Part shown: positions 26,395-36,431 of the stretch, one piece after another | How the letters are laid out: each line of letters opens with the position of its first letter | How positions within the stretch are numbered: the stretch's first letter is position 1 | DNA from: Monodelphis domestica | Lineage: Eukaryota > Chordata > Mammalia > Didelphimorphia > Didelphidae | DNA length: 64,000 bases | Assembly: GCF_027887165.1 (NCBI RefSeq) | Contig: NC_077235.1 | Span: 6,741,378 to 6,805,377, forward strand | Reading direction: 5' to 3' | The notes under the pieces: generated by a model | Database searches by the model: none | The model's input: the letters and a program-made list of their open reading frames with translations, nothing else | What the model was told of the DNA's origin: nothing | Program-made: the position numbers and the translations under genes

Positions 26395-26862
26395 TTTTAC
26401 TTTTTAATTGAACATTTTTATTTAATTAATTTAGAATATTTTTCCATGGTTATGTAAATCATGTTCTTTCCCTCCCCTCCTCCCACCCATAAGCATCACG
26501 TAATTCCATTGGGTTTTACATATGTCATTGATCAAGACCTATTTCCATATTATTGATATTTGTTCTAGAGTAATCGTTTAGTCTCCATCCCCAATCATAT
26601 CCCCATTGACCCATGTGATTGGGCAAATGTTTTTCTTCTGTGTTTCTACTCCCACAGTTCTTTCTCTGAATGTGGCTAACGTTCTTTCTCATGAGTCCCT
26701 CAGAATTGTCCCAAGTCATTGCATTGCTGCTAGTAGAAAAGTCTATTACATTCAATTGTGCCACAGTATATACATCTCTGTGAATAATGTTCTCCTGGTT
26801 CTGTTCCTTTCACTCTGCATCACTTCCTAGAGGTCCTTCCAGTTCCCATGGAATTTCATACC
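26395..26862 (-). mobile_element. Antisense 5'-truncated L1 3' end
   Basis: On the minus strand this matches the L1 3' UTR copies at 18.3-18.7 and 19.6-19.98 kb: 'cagagtgaaaggaacagaac', 'gcagcaatgcaatgac', 'cacagaagaaaaacat', ending in 'aattaattaaataaaaatg'. It is coding-free apart from the last few ORF2 codons. Confidence 0.8.
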
Positions 26863-27059
26863 GGTCATTTCTGAAAAGCCTAGAATATATTTGACAAGCT
26901 GTCCTACTTGTGGCATCTCCTTTTCATCTTGCTGCTCCACATTTTAATGGCCCTCTTGTTTTTTTTCCTTTTATGGGCAACACTATCACTAGCTCTCATT
27001 CTATAGCCTTGGCCCCATCCCCTCCAAAAAAAGAAAAGCACAATCCTTAAAAAATAACA

Positions 27060-29338
27060 ATAGAGACTTCCAGGTAAACATGGCAGCAATCTAGACATGA
27101 AATACTTCCTCTCCCCAGCACCCAATGAAATAGACTACCTTAAAAGAACATAAAAACCATCTTCGGAAGAATGGAGGGACTCTACAGTAGGGCGCAGCAC
27201 TGAAGGTACGTGGGGGTTGAGCATTTCCACACTATAAGGAGAAAAAGCTCGCATCCAACCGTGAACTGAGCTACCCTCCCCCACCTCACCTATGGAACCA
27301 GAGTCCGGACCAGCACACCCACCAGAGACAGCAAGTAAGCGAGGGACACCCCTGAAGTGAGTGGGGGAAACACCAGGGTCCTTGGGAACAGACTAGTACT
27401 GACTAGGAATGCCAGGGATCTACCCCTGAGAGCAGTTACACAGGAGAGCCCTGTGCACTGGAGAGCACAGACCATGGGCGCTCTAGCAAACTGTGGAAGC
27501 TGCGGAGACTCCAGAGCTTGCATGAAGCAAAAGCCCCTATCCATAACTCCACAGAAAACCTGCCAATCTCACTCAGATTTCTGACTAAAAAGGAAAGGGA
27601 AAACCACCAAAGGGATGGTTCATTGTGCCCAAGACCAACCCTCCAAGAGAAACAGGAAGAAAGTGACTCTTGAAAACGTTTACAGAGGGAACACCCAGGC
27701 TACAGAGGAAAAAGAGGATGAAACTCAAACAAAATCAAAACCTTCCCAATAAAATGGAAATTTTCCACAAGCTCTGGAAGAACTCAAATTGGAGCTTATC
27801 CAAAAGATGGAAATCTTCTGGCAAGAAAAACGGGAAAAAATTCAAAGAGCGGTCAATAGTCTGATAGACAAGAACTCCCAATTGCAGAAACAGCTGGAAG
27901 CCTCAAAAAGCAGGGCAGACCAAACTGAAAAGGAAAACCAGTCTTTAAAGACCAGAATTGGGCAACTGGAAGAGAATGAGCTTTCAAAACAGCAAGAATT
28001 AATAAAGCAAAGTCAAAAGATGGTCAAATTAGAAGAAAACATAAAATATCTCACTGACAAGGTAATAAAAATAATGATCAGTAAGGGTACATGGAGAGCC
28101 AAATTAAAAACCAATTGGAAATTAAATAATATGCTACTCCAAAATCAGAGAACAAATCAGAGAAACAATTAATAATTTTGTAGAAGAAAATGACAATGGT
28201 GAGACATCCTTTCAAACCTTATAGGATACAGCCAAAGCAGTACTCAGAGGAAAATTCATATCCTTGAGTACATATATTAACAAATTAGGGAGGGCAATCA
28301 ATGAATTGGACATGCAAATCAAAAAACTTGAACGAACAAATTAAAAACCATCAGAAGAAAACCAAATTAAAGATCCTAAAAATTAAGGGAGAAATTAATA
28401 AAATCGAAAGTGATAGAACTATTGAACTAATAAATAAGACTAGAAGCTGGTATTTTGAAAAATCAAAGAAAATAGACAAAGTACTGGTCAATATAATTTA
28501 AAAAAAGGAAAGAAGAAAAGCAAATTAACAGTATCACAGATGAAAAGGGGGACCTCACCTACAATGAAGAGAAAATTAAGGCAATCATTAAAAACTACTT
28601 TGCCCAATTATATGGCAATAAATATGCCAATCTAGGCGATATGGACAAATATTTACAAAAATGTAAATTGCCTAGACTAACAAAAGAAGAAATAGAATTC
28701 TTAAATAAAAGATTGTCTGCCCTTTGATCCCACCATAGCACTGCTGGGTCTGTTCCCCAAAGAGATGATGAGGAAAAAGACTTGAATAAGAATATTCATA
28801 GCTGCGCTCTTTGTGGTGGAAAATGAGGGGATGCCCTTCCATTGGGGAATGGCTGAACAAATTGTGGTATCTGTTAGAGATGGAATACTATTGTGCTCAA
28901 AGGAATAATGAACTGGACGAATTCCATGGGGACTGGAACAACCTCCAGGAAGTGATGCAGAGTGAGATGAGCAGAACCAGGAGAACATTGTACCACAGTG
29001 TATCCATCTCTGTGTACAATCAAAGGTAATGGACTCCTCCATTAGTGGCAATGCAGTGATCCTGAATAACCCAGAGGGTTACAGGAGAAAAACCACTATC
29101 CACATCCAAAGGAAACACCGTAGGAGTAGAAACACCACAGAAAACCAACTGCTTGACCACATGGGTCAAAGGGGATATGAATGGGGAAATAGACTCTAAA
29201 TGAACATCCTATTGCAAATACCAACAACATGGAAAGAGGTTCTGATCAAGGACACATGAGATACCCAAAGTGCGCGTCGGCTACGGGAGGGGTGGGAGAA
29301 GAGGAGGGAGGAAAAGAAAATTATAATAATAAACAGTT
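27060..29338 (+). mobile_element. L1 with two large internal deletions
   Basis: 5' UTR from 'cttccaggtaaacatggcag' (27066) leads into ORF1, whose coiled-coil part (27789-28061, with QLQKQLEASKSRADQTEKEN) is intact. At 28061/28062 it jumps in frame into the ORF2 endonuclease end ('KIMISKGTWRAKLKTNWKLN'), leaving out about 1.76 kb relative to the full-length L1 at 40.57 kb. At about 28708-28715 it jumps again from the linker to the ORF2 C-terminal end, leaving out about 2.1 kb including all of reverse transcriptase. The 3' UTR ends at about 29338. The element could not move itself. Confidence 0.8.
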
Positions 29339-29344
29339 GAGCAA

Positions 29345-29762
29345 AAAAAATCTCCATATATTGACCATTCCCAAAGATGTATATTTCATTCTGCCGTATC
29401 TTGGGCCCATCAGTATTCCAGAAGGTGTTGGGTAACATGCTTCTTATCAATTCTCTGGAATGTGGGCTCCTCACTGCACTGAGTTAAATCTTGGAACATT
29501 ATGTGTTTTACAGTGTTGTCATCATATAAATTATTTTCTTGGTTGAGCCTCCATATTGCATCAGTTCATACAAGCATTCCATTTTTTTCTCCAACACTAT
29601 CTTTTTCTCATTTCTTATAGCCCAATAATGTCCCACTACATTCATGTACCATAATTTGTTCAGTGATTCCCCATTTGATGGGCACTTTCTTTGATTTTCT
29701 ATTCTTTATGAGTACAAGAAAAGCTGCTGTAAATGCTTCTACCTATGAGTCCTTTTTTCAGG
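29345..29762 (-). mobile_element. Antisense 3' end of an older L1
   Basis: Read on the minus strand it has the older-family L1 3' words: 'cccatcaaatggggaatcac', 'aattatggtacatgaatg', 'agtgggacattattggg'. It is 5'-truncated. Confidence 0.55.
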
Positions 29763-29764
29763 CA

Positions 29765-30990
29765 GTCATCTAGTATTTATTAAACACCTGCTGATGTGTC
29801 AGGCTCTGTGGTAAGCACAGAGGCTACAAAAGAGTCCCCCAAACCCCTCTCCACAAGGAGCTCAGTCTAATGTGGGAAGAATCATGCAAACAACTATATC
29901 CAAATAAGTTCTATACAAGATAAGTGAAGGGTAGACTCCATGGTATGGAGGGCTTGTCGTGCCCTTCTAGGGCAGCTCTCCAGCCTCTGACCCTCACCTG
30001 ACACCCAGCTCTCACTTGTGGCTCCCAGTAGCTGCTAGCATGCGGCAGCGGCCACACCCAGGGCAACGGCTTCGACAGGCCGGCTAAACCTTGTGAGGGT
30101 AGCCATCGGGTCGTCGTGGACCCCTGGTGAACCAGGGCTTTGCTCACCCAGCATGTGAAGACTGCTTCGGCTGAACAGATGGAAGAAACCAATAAGAAGG
30201 TTCAACGGCTGAGACGGCGATGCAGCAAGGCACTGTGGAGTGCTTAGGGCGTGTTGGAGCACAAAAGACAACACGGCCATCCAATGCAGCTGAGGAAGTC
30301 TCCAGATGTAACGACTTTTCGTGCCACTGGACCCAGGCTTCCAATGCCGAGAGAGTGGGACTGTCTCTGTGCATGGACTTTTCCACTTAAATCTCCTTCA
30401 TGCACAAGTGTCTGTGTGCACAAAAACGCACAAAGACAATTGTCATCCTCGGTTACTGAGAGACAACTACCGGAAGGGTAGACTCAGAGCAAAGGTGCCA
30501 AGATTAAGGACTAGCTTCTTGCAAAAGGTGAACTTCAACTGAGACTCAAAAGAAGCCTAGAAAGTCAAGATAGAGAGTAGAAAGCCTTCCAGACATGGGG
30601 GACAGCCAATGAAAACATTCAGAGTCAGGACACTGATTATTGTTAGCGGGATTGTAAAAAGGGTCATGTCACCACATCACGGACTATGTGGAAGGGACTA
30701 AGGTATAAGAAATCTAGGAGAAAGGAAGAGGCCAAATTATGAAGGGTTTTAAAAGTCAAAGAGAGGATTTGACCCTGGAGGTGACAGGAAGTCACTAGAG
30801 TTTGTTGACTAGGGGACTGATAGATATATGATATATATGATATGTGATATGATATGGTCTGATCTATGCTTCAGGAACATCACTTTAACAGCTGAGAGGA
30901 AGAGAGATTGGAATGAAAACATGAGGTGATAAAGGTACTGTGGCAGTGTCAGAAAAGAGAAGGGGCCACATACAAGAGTTTTACAACAGG
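29765..30990 (+). repeat. Old high-copy repeat, split by a later insertion
   Basis: The parts 29765-29938 and 30473-30990 join seamlessly into one repeat type I recognise as widespread in marsupials but cannot name. It has 'gctctgtggtaagcacagagg', 'aaggagctcagtctaatg', 'ggacagccaatgaaaac', 'atgaagggttttaaaa', 'gacaggaagtcactagag' and 'catcactttaacagctgag'. A second worn copy of its left part may lie at 62460-62600. A short AT-rich run (30813-30862) is within it. Confidence 0.6.
29939..30472. mobile_element. 534-bp CpG-rich inserted element, 13-bp target duplication
   Basis: The block sits between two perfect copies of gaagggtagactc (29926-29938 and 30473-30485), so it is a clean insertion into the surrounding repeat. 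The 13-bp duplication points to LINE-type priming, yet neither end has an A-tail. It is markedly richer in CpG than its surroundings (for example 30041-30120 and 30205-30330). Weak A-box-like (30019-30030) and B-box-like (30068-30079) words are present. No long protein frame is convincing. I do not recognise the family with certainty; a truncated RTE-type element or an unusual SINE are the main options. Confidence 0.6.
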
Positions 30991-31134
30991 AGAATCAGGA
31001 TTTGACAAGTGATTCACTATATGGGGTGAAAGAGAATGAGGAGCAAAGAATGACAGGTTACAAGCATGACTTGAGAGGATGGCAAAGCCCTTGGGAAAAT
31101 ATAGGGGAGTCAGGAAAAGAGGAGGGTTTGTTTT

Positions 31135-31990
31135 TGTTTTGCGGTGAGGAGATCATGAGTTTCTTTTCTTCTTTTTTCATCTTTCATTGATCCCTTTGAG
31201 AAGTTGTGGCATGACTGGGTCAAACAAAGAGAATGTTCAGTTTAGTGATTAGGGAGCCATAGTTCCAAACTGCATTCCAGAATGGCTGAACCAAATTGTG
31301 GCTCCACCAAGAGCAAGTGTGCCTGTTTTTTAGTATCCCTTGGAACAATGAACATTTTCCCCTTTTTCATTTTTGCAAATCTTAGAAGTATGATCAGGAA
31401 CCTCAAAGTTGTTTTAAGTTAACTTTTTGCTCATTATTATTGACTTGGAATATTTTTTCACAGAGTTGTTGATAGCTTGAATTCTGCTCTTGAAAAATCT
31501 CTGGTCACATATTTTGACCATTTCTTGTTTGGGAAATGGTTCATATTCTTATGAATCTGAATCAGTTCTCTAACAATTCTGTCTTTGATATTAGATCTTT
31601 ATCAAAGGAGCTATCTACCAATTTTTTTTTCTCATTAACGCTTTCCCTACTAATTTTACCTACATTGGTTTTATTTGTACAAAAAAAATGGTTTAATTTT
31701 ATATAATCGGTATTGTTCATTTTACTTTCTGTGATCCTCTCTACCATCACTGTTTCATGAATTTCCCACAATCCACAGTTATGAAAGATATTTCCTTCCC
31801 TGCTTTTCTAATTTATATGATCTTTTTATATTTTACTTAAGTATTTTAAGAAGCCACTTGTTCTTCATGACTCTAGTCTAACATCAACACTGTATGGTCT
31901 TTGGCCTTCCAATTGCTCAATTCTACTTTTCATTCCATGATTATATTTCAAAGTATCTGCTCAGCTCTGACATCTTCATAAAATATATTT
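31135..31990 (-). mobile_element. Antisense L1 ORF2 C-terminal region and 3' part
   Basis: The minus strand encodes a worn ORF2 line at 31562-31771 ('KMNNTDYIKLNHFFCTNKTN', the same as the family's KINNFDYIKLKSFCTNKTN). The left part matches the region with 'KGWLPN..TIW' and the 3' end. It is an older subfamily with broken frames. Confidence 0.65.
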
Positions 31991-31999
31991 GAGAATCCC

Positions 32000-32170
32000 A
32001 CATTTCATTAAAGGAGGGTACCACTCTCCTTTTGGGAGTATAACCTTAGTGTCACCTTCACTTCTTCACTGTCCTTCACCTCAAACATCTGTCACATCCA
32101 TCCCCTCCTCTCCATTCATACAGCCACCACGTTAGTTCAGGCCCTCATTTCCTTTCACCTGTACTAAAGA
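32000..32170 (+). mobile_element. L2/CR1 LINE fragment
   Basis: The run 'cactgtccttcacctcaaac', 'cttctccattcatacagcc' style words and 'gttagttcaggccctcattt' match the reverse-transcriptase end of L2/L3 elements (the line read as 'IRS..THTATTLVQALIS'). It is a short, old piece. Confidence 0.55.
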
Positions 32171-32799
32171 AAAGAGGTCCCGGGACAGAACAATGAGAGC
32201 CACTTATAAAGGAGTAGTCTGCAAGAGGATCCAACAAAAGGGAGAGGCACAAATAACATCCATTAAACTTTTTAAAGTTCAATCTGGCCCAAAAATATGA
32301 TCAATACTGATCATATGATCAAGAAAAGTGACAATGTACTGAAGCTGAAGCAGCTACATCTTTGGGGCCAGGTAAAGAAAGCTACTGATGCATACCATCA
32401 CCGGCACTACAAAGACCTGATCAACTTCTGGCCCAAAATTCGAGGTGATCTGATTGGGCTAGAAACTAGAAATGAATCCTTTTATGATACCTTCTCTATT
32501 TACATATTGACCTGGCATGTTTGTCAAAGCTCCTTTCAAGTAAAGTTTAAAAGTTGTATGATTCTGGAACAAATAGATATTCCCTCTTTTCTTTCTTCCT
32601 GTTCATCACAGAGAGAGGTAGGAAGGAAAAGGGAAAGGAAGAAAACTCTGAGAGGACAAACACAATGAGGCTGCTCCCTTTTCTAAAAACAGCACTCTTT
32701 TTGCTTCTTTTTCATAACCACCAATATTATGGTTTTGTTTAATACTTTCTTATCAATGTGAAATGATGACATCTTTTGAATCCTGCTCAATAAAAAATA
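32171..32799. other. Unassigned DNA with a 123-codon open frame
   Basis: An ATG-initiated frame runs from 32297 to 32668 on the plus strand and encodes a basic N-terminal part (KLKQLHLWGQVKKATDAY) and then a low-quality C-terminus. I recognise no family, and no splice sites or promoter stand out. It could be a fragment of a processed gene copy or chance. Confidence 0.25.
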
Positions 32800-32862
32800 A
32801 CATAGGACACAGTAGGCTCTTAATCAGTGCTTGCTGGCTGATTGATTACTCAGCTTTGCCAG
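32800..32862 (+). mobile_element. L2 3' end remnant
   Basis: 'ggacacagtaggctcttaat' followed by 'cagtgcttgctggctgattg' is the classic L2 3' terminus with its short 'tgat' repeats. Confidence 0.55.
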
Positions 32863-33298
32863 GTAAGTTATCCTTAGTAGTTGTTCCATTTGGAATATCA
32901 TGTTAAGATTCTTTTTTCCTTTCTAGTGATGGCTGTCCTGTCCTATGTAATACCAACTGTAAACTCCTTGGTACTTGAACTCTTTCTAGCTATTGCCAGG
33001 ATTTTCCCCTGATCAGAAAGTTCTGGAGTTGGGCAATGGTATTGCTGGGAGTTTCACTCTGGAGTTATTTTCATGAGGTGACTAGAGGATGCTTTCTAGT
33101 TTCACTTTGCCCTGTGGTCTGAGCAGTTTTCATTCATGAGTTCTTGTCATGTTTTCTAGGCATCTTTCTGGTCAAGTTTTTCAAGCAGTCAAATGATTCT
33201 AAAATTATCTCTTTTTGGCCTGCTTCCTAGGTCATTTGCTTTCAAAATAAAATACTTTACATTTTGATTTTTTTCAGTCTTCCAACTTTGTTCTTATA

Positions 33299-33710
33299 GT
33301 TCTTTTTTCCCAACTCCTTATCTTCCATCTTAGAATCAAAAGTATGCATTGGTTCTAAGGTAGAAGGAGCAGTCAAGGCTAGGTCAGTGATGGTGTGCCT
33401 ATTAGAGGGGTGGGTGATGTCTTCAGGTACATGTAGAGAGGGAGAGGGGAGCAGTCCAGCCCAGAGTCTCTCTAGCTTTCTAGCAGCAAACTCTGGTGAA
33501 CTCTGTGCTGGGGTGACATACCCACAAAGAGGCTCTGAGTGCCCCCTCTGGCAGATGTACCATAGGTTCACAACGATAGGGCTAGGCAATAGGAATTAAG
33601 TGACTTGCCCACTAGGCACTAGCTAGGAAGTATCTAAAACAAGATTAGAACCCAGGACCTCCTGTCTCCAGGCCTGGCTTTCTATCTACTTAGCTACCTA
33701 GCTGCCCTCC
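33299..33710 (-). mobile_element. Marsupial tRNA-type SINE, split by a hAT
   Basis: Tail words at 33300-33375 ('cttagaatcaaaagtatgca', 'ggttctaaggtagaagg') and CORE plus head at 33580-33710 ('aattaagtgacttgcccac', 'gaacccaggacctcctgtc', 'agctacctagctgccc') make one minus-strand SINE. It is flanked by tgttcttata (33289-33298) and tgttcttgta (33711-33720). It carries the hAT at 33385-33579. Confidence 0.85.
33385..33579. mobile_element. Non-autonomous hAT-type DNA transposon (195 bp)
   Basis: The element starts cagtgatggtgtgcctat, and its other end, read inversely, is ctatcgttgtgaacctat, giving imperfect terminal inverted repeats of the CAGTGATGGCGAACCTAT kind. It is flanked by 8-bp copies ggctaggt (33377-33384) and ggctaggc (33580-33587). 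These are part of the SINE's own sequence, so the duplication is real. No transposase is present. Confidence 0.85.
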
Positions 33711-33757
33711 TGTTCTTGTATTCTTGCCAACTCAGAGCCAATGACCTCACTCTAGTC

Positions 33758-34676
33758 CAGTGATGGACAAACTTTTGAGCTTGGTGTGTAAAATTCACCA
33801 AAAAACCCAGCATAACTTGAATGGTGTCACTTTGAGAAAAAAACATAATTTTGTGATATAGTTTAAATAACAAAATGTATAATGGTATTTAATAAACCAA
33901 AAACTAATTATTTAACTTGTCTGCTTAGTGACTTCTTTGTTCATCTGTCAGTCAGTTTCTTTTGTTCGTCTTGATATTATTTAACTTGTGTGGGGTGCTG
34001 TGAATGAAGTGAGGGGGAGGGGGAATTCTTTAACTAACCTGCCTATTAGTGACTTTTTTGTTGCTGAATTTCATTGGCTAAATCCTCAATTGAAGGTTGG
34101 TATTTTGTACACTTCAAGCCCAAGCAAGCCCTATTAACTCCATCTGTCAAAGTTTCTTTTGTTGGTTTTGATATTATTTAACACTGAGAATAAGGTCTCA
34201 CAAAAGTACGTAGAGGGAAAAATTGTGAGTAAAGCCATTGCTATATTTTTCAGGGTGGTAAAAGTGTCTGGTAATGGGTTCCAGGCACTCCTCCATTGCA
34301 CTTCGGCCAGAGCCCTGCCCAGTCTTCCCCTGGCCCCAGCCCATCTGGCCCAGGGGCATTATGAAAGCAGCAGCAGCTACCACCTGCCAGACTGCCTGCC
34401 CATGTCCACTCCTTCTGAGTGCGAGTACACACTCCCCCCCTTGCCCCCCCCCGCAGAAGCCCCACACGCCCCAGCTGCCTGGTGTGCACTCACTGCCTGC
34501 TGTTTGCCCCCCTGCCCCCTCGACAGTGTGTGGAACAGTTCCTCCCCCCTCCCTGCTGGGGCATGGCCACAGCCACAGCTGCTGGCGCACAGCTCCTGGG
34601 CTCTGAGGAGACGGCATGTCATGGAAAATGGCTACATGTGTTAGTGCTGGCATACATCATAGGTTTACCATCACAG
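33758..34676. mobile_element. Non-autonomous hAT-type DNA transposon (919 bp) with GC-rich core
   Basis: The ends are cagtgatggacaaactttt and, inversely, ctgtgatggtaaacctatg, related to those of the 195-bp neighbour. Flanking octamers are ctctagtc (33750-33757) and ctctaata (34677-34684), which fits the nTCTAGAn site preference of Charlie-type hATs with two later changes. The outer ~500 bp on the left are AT-rich. The core at about 34290-34620 is strikingly GC/C-rich. Overlapping open frames of up to 161 residues on both strands come from base composition, and none resembles a hAT transposase. Confidence 0.75.
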
Positions 34677-35639
34677 CTCTAATACAATCTAATTTTCAAG
34701 GAGTCTTACTTGAGTAAGCTTTTATCTATCTGAACTAGACTACTTCTTCCTCTTCTAATTCTTTCCTCAAAAGATCTCCTTTTAAATCTTCCAGGAAGTT
34801 GAGAAGATTCCTTTGAAACTTTGTATTTAGATGCTATGAAGATATTCTTTTCTTTTTTGGGTTATGCTGAGCATCTCTGGTGCCATAATTTGTTGTGATT
34901 TTTTTTAATCATCACTCTTTCTTCATTTTTCCAGGCTTACATTGCTAAATCGGACTTAAAGTCAAAATTAGACTCATACTTCTACCACAATTTTGGATGA
35001 GGTAGTTTGGTCCTGATCCTGATTTATTGGGCACTTTCTATTGTCTTTTACTTCGTTCTTCTGTGCTCGATGTGCTGGAAAAATTAAGTGTTCCCAGTCA
35101 GAACTCTGTAGTTGGCTATTCCTGATCAGAAGCCTGAGTGTGTTCTTCTATCACTCCCCTCTGACCCCTCCTCCTAACATTTACACTATGCTTCCTTAGA
35201 TCTAAGCTCTGTCCTTCCCACACACACACAAATTTCCTCGAATCTGGACCCTCAGTGGTCTTCTGGGCCACCACTCTAGCCCACACCTTTCCTGGTTCTA
35301 GGCATTAGGTGACCCCTTCACTCCTTAGGGTTTCCCCACATAAGGGGATGCAGAGGGCTTTTGCTCTATTTACTCAACTCCTGCTGGCTTCTCTGGATGA
35401 TCTTTCGATGTCCATATTTCATCATTGTATTTGTGTGCAATTCTGGGCTGGATGAAAGGAATTACTGAAGCTATGTCTTTATTTTGGTGATTGCAGGTAT
35501 AAAAATAAGTGAGCTGGTGAACCTGTGTGACCTACTAAAGAGCCATCTTAACAAGAAACAAACAGTTACTTCTATAAAAAGAATTTGGTCAAGTCAGTCT
35601 GTGTGTACACTGACAGGGAACTAAGTGTGGTATACCAAG

Positions 35640-35815
35640 TAGGCGCTTAGTGGCTACTGTGGGTGTGAATCCCAGCTCTCCCGTGTGTTACCATGGGTTA
35701 TGTGTTTAGATAATCCCTTCACACACCTGGGCTTCCATTTCCTCTTGTGTTAAAATGAATAAATTAAATTGGATGAGTTGAAGTCCCTTCTATCCTGAGA
35801 TCTCTGAATAGCTAC
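35640..35815 (+). mobile_element. MIR SINE, old
   Basis: 'gtgaatcccagctctcccgt', a CORE-like 'ttagataatcccttcacac', 'gggcttccatttcctcttgt' and 'ttggatgagttgaagtccct' follow the MIR order on the plus strand. Confidence 0.6.
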
Positions 35816-35829
35816 CTTTTTAAAAGACT

Positions 35830-36390
35830 GAAAACTAGTGAGTGTCATCAAGGGACTGGAACTGCTCTAAGCTGAGCATCTGTCAGCTCTCCATATCCAT
35901 TTTTCCACTACAATCAAACAGGCAAGAAAATGGCATAAATGGTTGAAGAAATTAATCATGTACCACACATTGTAGAGAAGTAAATTAAATCTGCTCTCTT
36001 GAACTTTTCTATGTGTTGAGTTGTAATTAGGTCATAGCTAACTGAAATTACTGTTTGATTAAAATGCAAGCTAATTATTCAATGCATTCTACTGAACCAC
36101 TCAGCGGGTATTTACTTCAACTTCAATGTTAGCCTTTGAAGGGGACCAATTACCTACCCCTAATTAGAAGGTGCTTCATTTGTTTGGGCAAAATATTTCC
36201 TATTTTAATGGTTCTATCCTTATACAAAGAGGCTCCTTGGATTTTAATCAAAGCAGACATCATTACTGGAATAACAAAGACCTGATCTCAATGTTTTTTA
36301 TGTCCTGCTTTTGATGCAGCTTTTATATTTTGTTCCTGGTAATAATCATTTAAATCATTTAGAATGAAAGCCTCTTCCTACTCTCCCTCC
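35830..36390. promoter_or_regulatory. Repeat-free block with clustered TAAT motifs (enhancer candidate)
   Basis: About 560 bp contain no recognisable transposon, unlike almost all DNA for 30 kb around. Homeodomain-type TAAT cores occur at 35951-35957 (attaatc), 36024-36030 (taattag), 36072-36077 (taatta), 36148-36152 (caatta) and 36161-36167 (taattag). The frames are closed by many stops, so it does not look coding. Conservation between species cannot be judged from the window alone. The function is inferred only from texture and motif clustering. Confidence 0.3.
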
Positions 36391-36431
36391 TTTCTATGAC
36401 TTAAAGTTTAACATTAAAACAAGACAGGACA

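Larger units (their letters stand above)
32870..35555 (-). mobile_element. Antisense L1 5' half (5' UTR and ORF1), with nested insertions
   Basis: On the minus strand the element begins near 35555 with 'gttaagatggctctttagta', the family's 5' end. The 5' UTR (35555-34990), ORF1 N-terminal part (34980-34690) and ORF1 middle part (33295-32870) follow. ORF1 is heavily worn. It is interrupted by a SINE with a hAT inside it (33299-33710) and by a second hAT (33758-34676). No ORF2 of this copy is contiguous. Confidence 0.6.

Noticed and set aside
30019-30079. tRNA-like A and B box words in the 534-bp element
   Set aside because: The A-box match is partial and no cloverleaf can be drawn, so a tRNA gene or a proven Pol III promoter is not claimed.
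32297-32668. 123-codon plus-strand open frame
   Set aside because: No recognised family, no promoter or splice context, and a low-complexity C-terminal end. Kept only as an unassigned stretch.
34159-34682. Overlapping open frames of 80-161 residues on both strands
   Set aside because: They lie in the GC-rich core of a hAT element, overlap in five frames, show no domain and are explained by scarcity of stop codons in GC-rich DNA.
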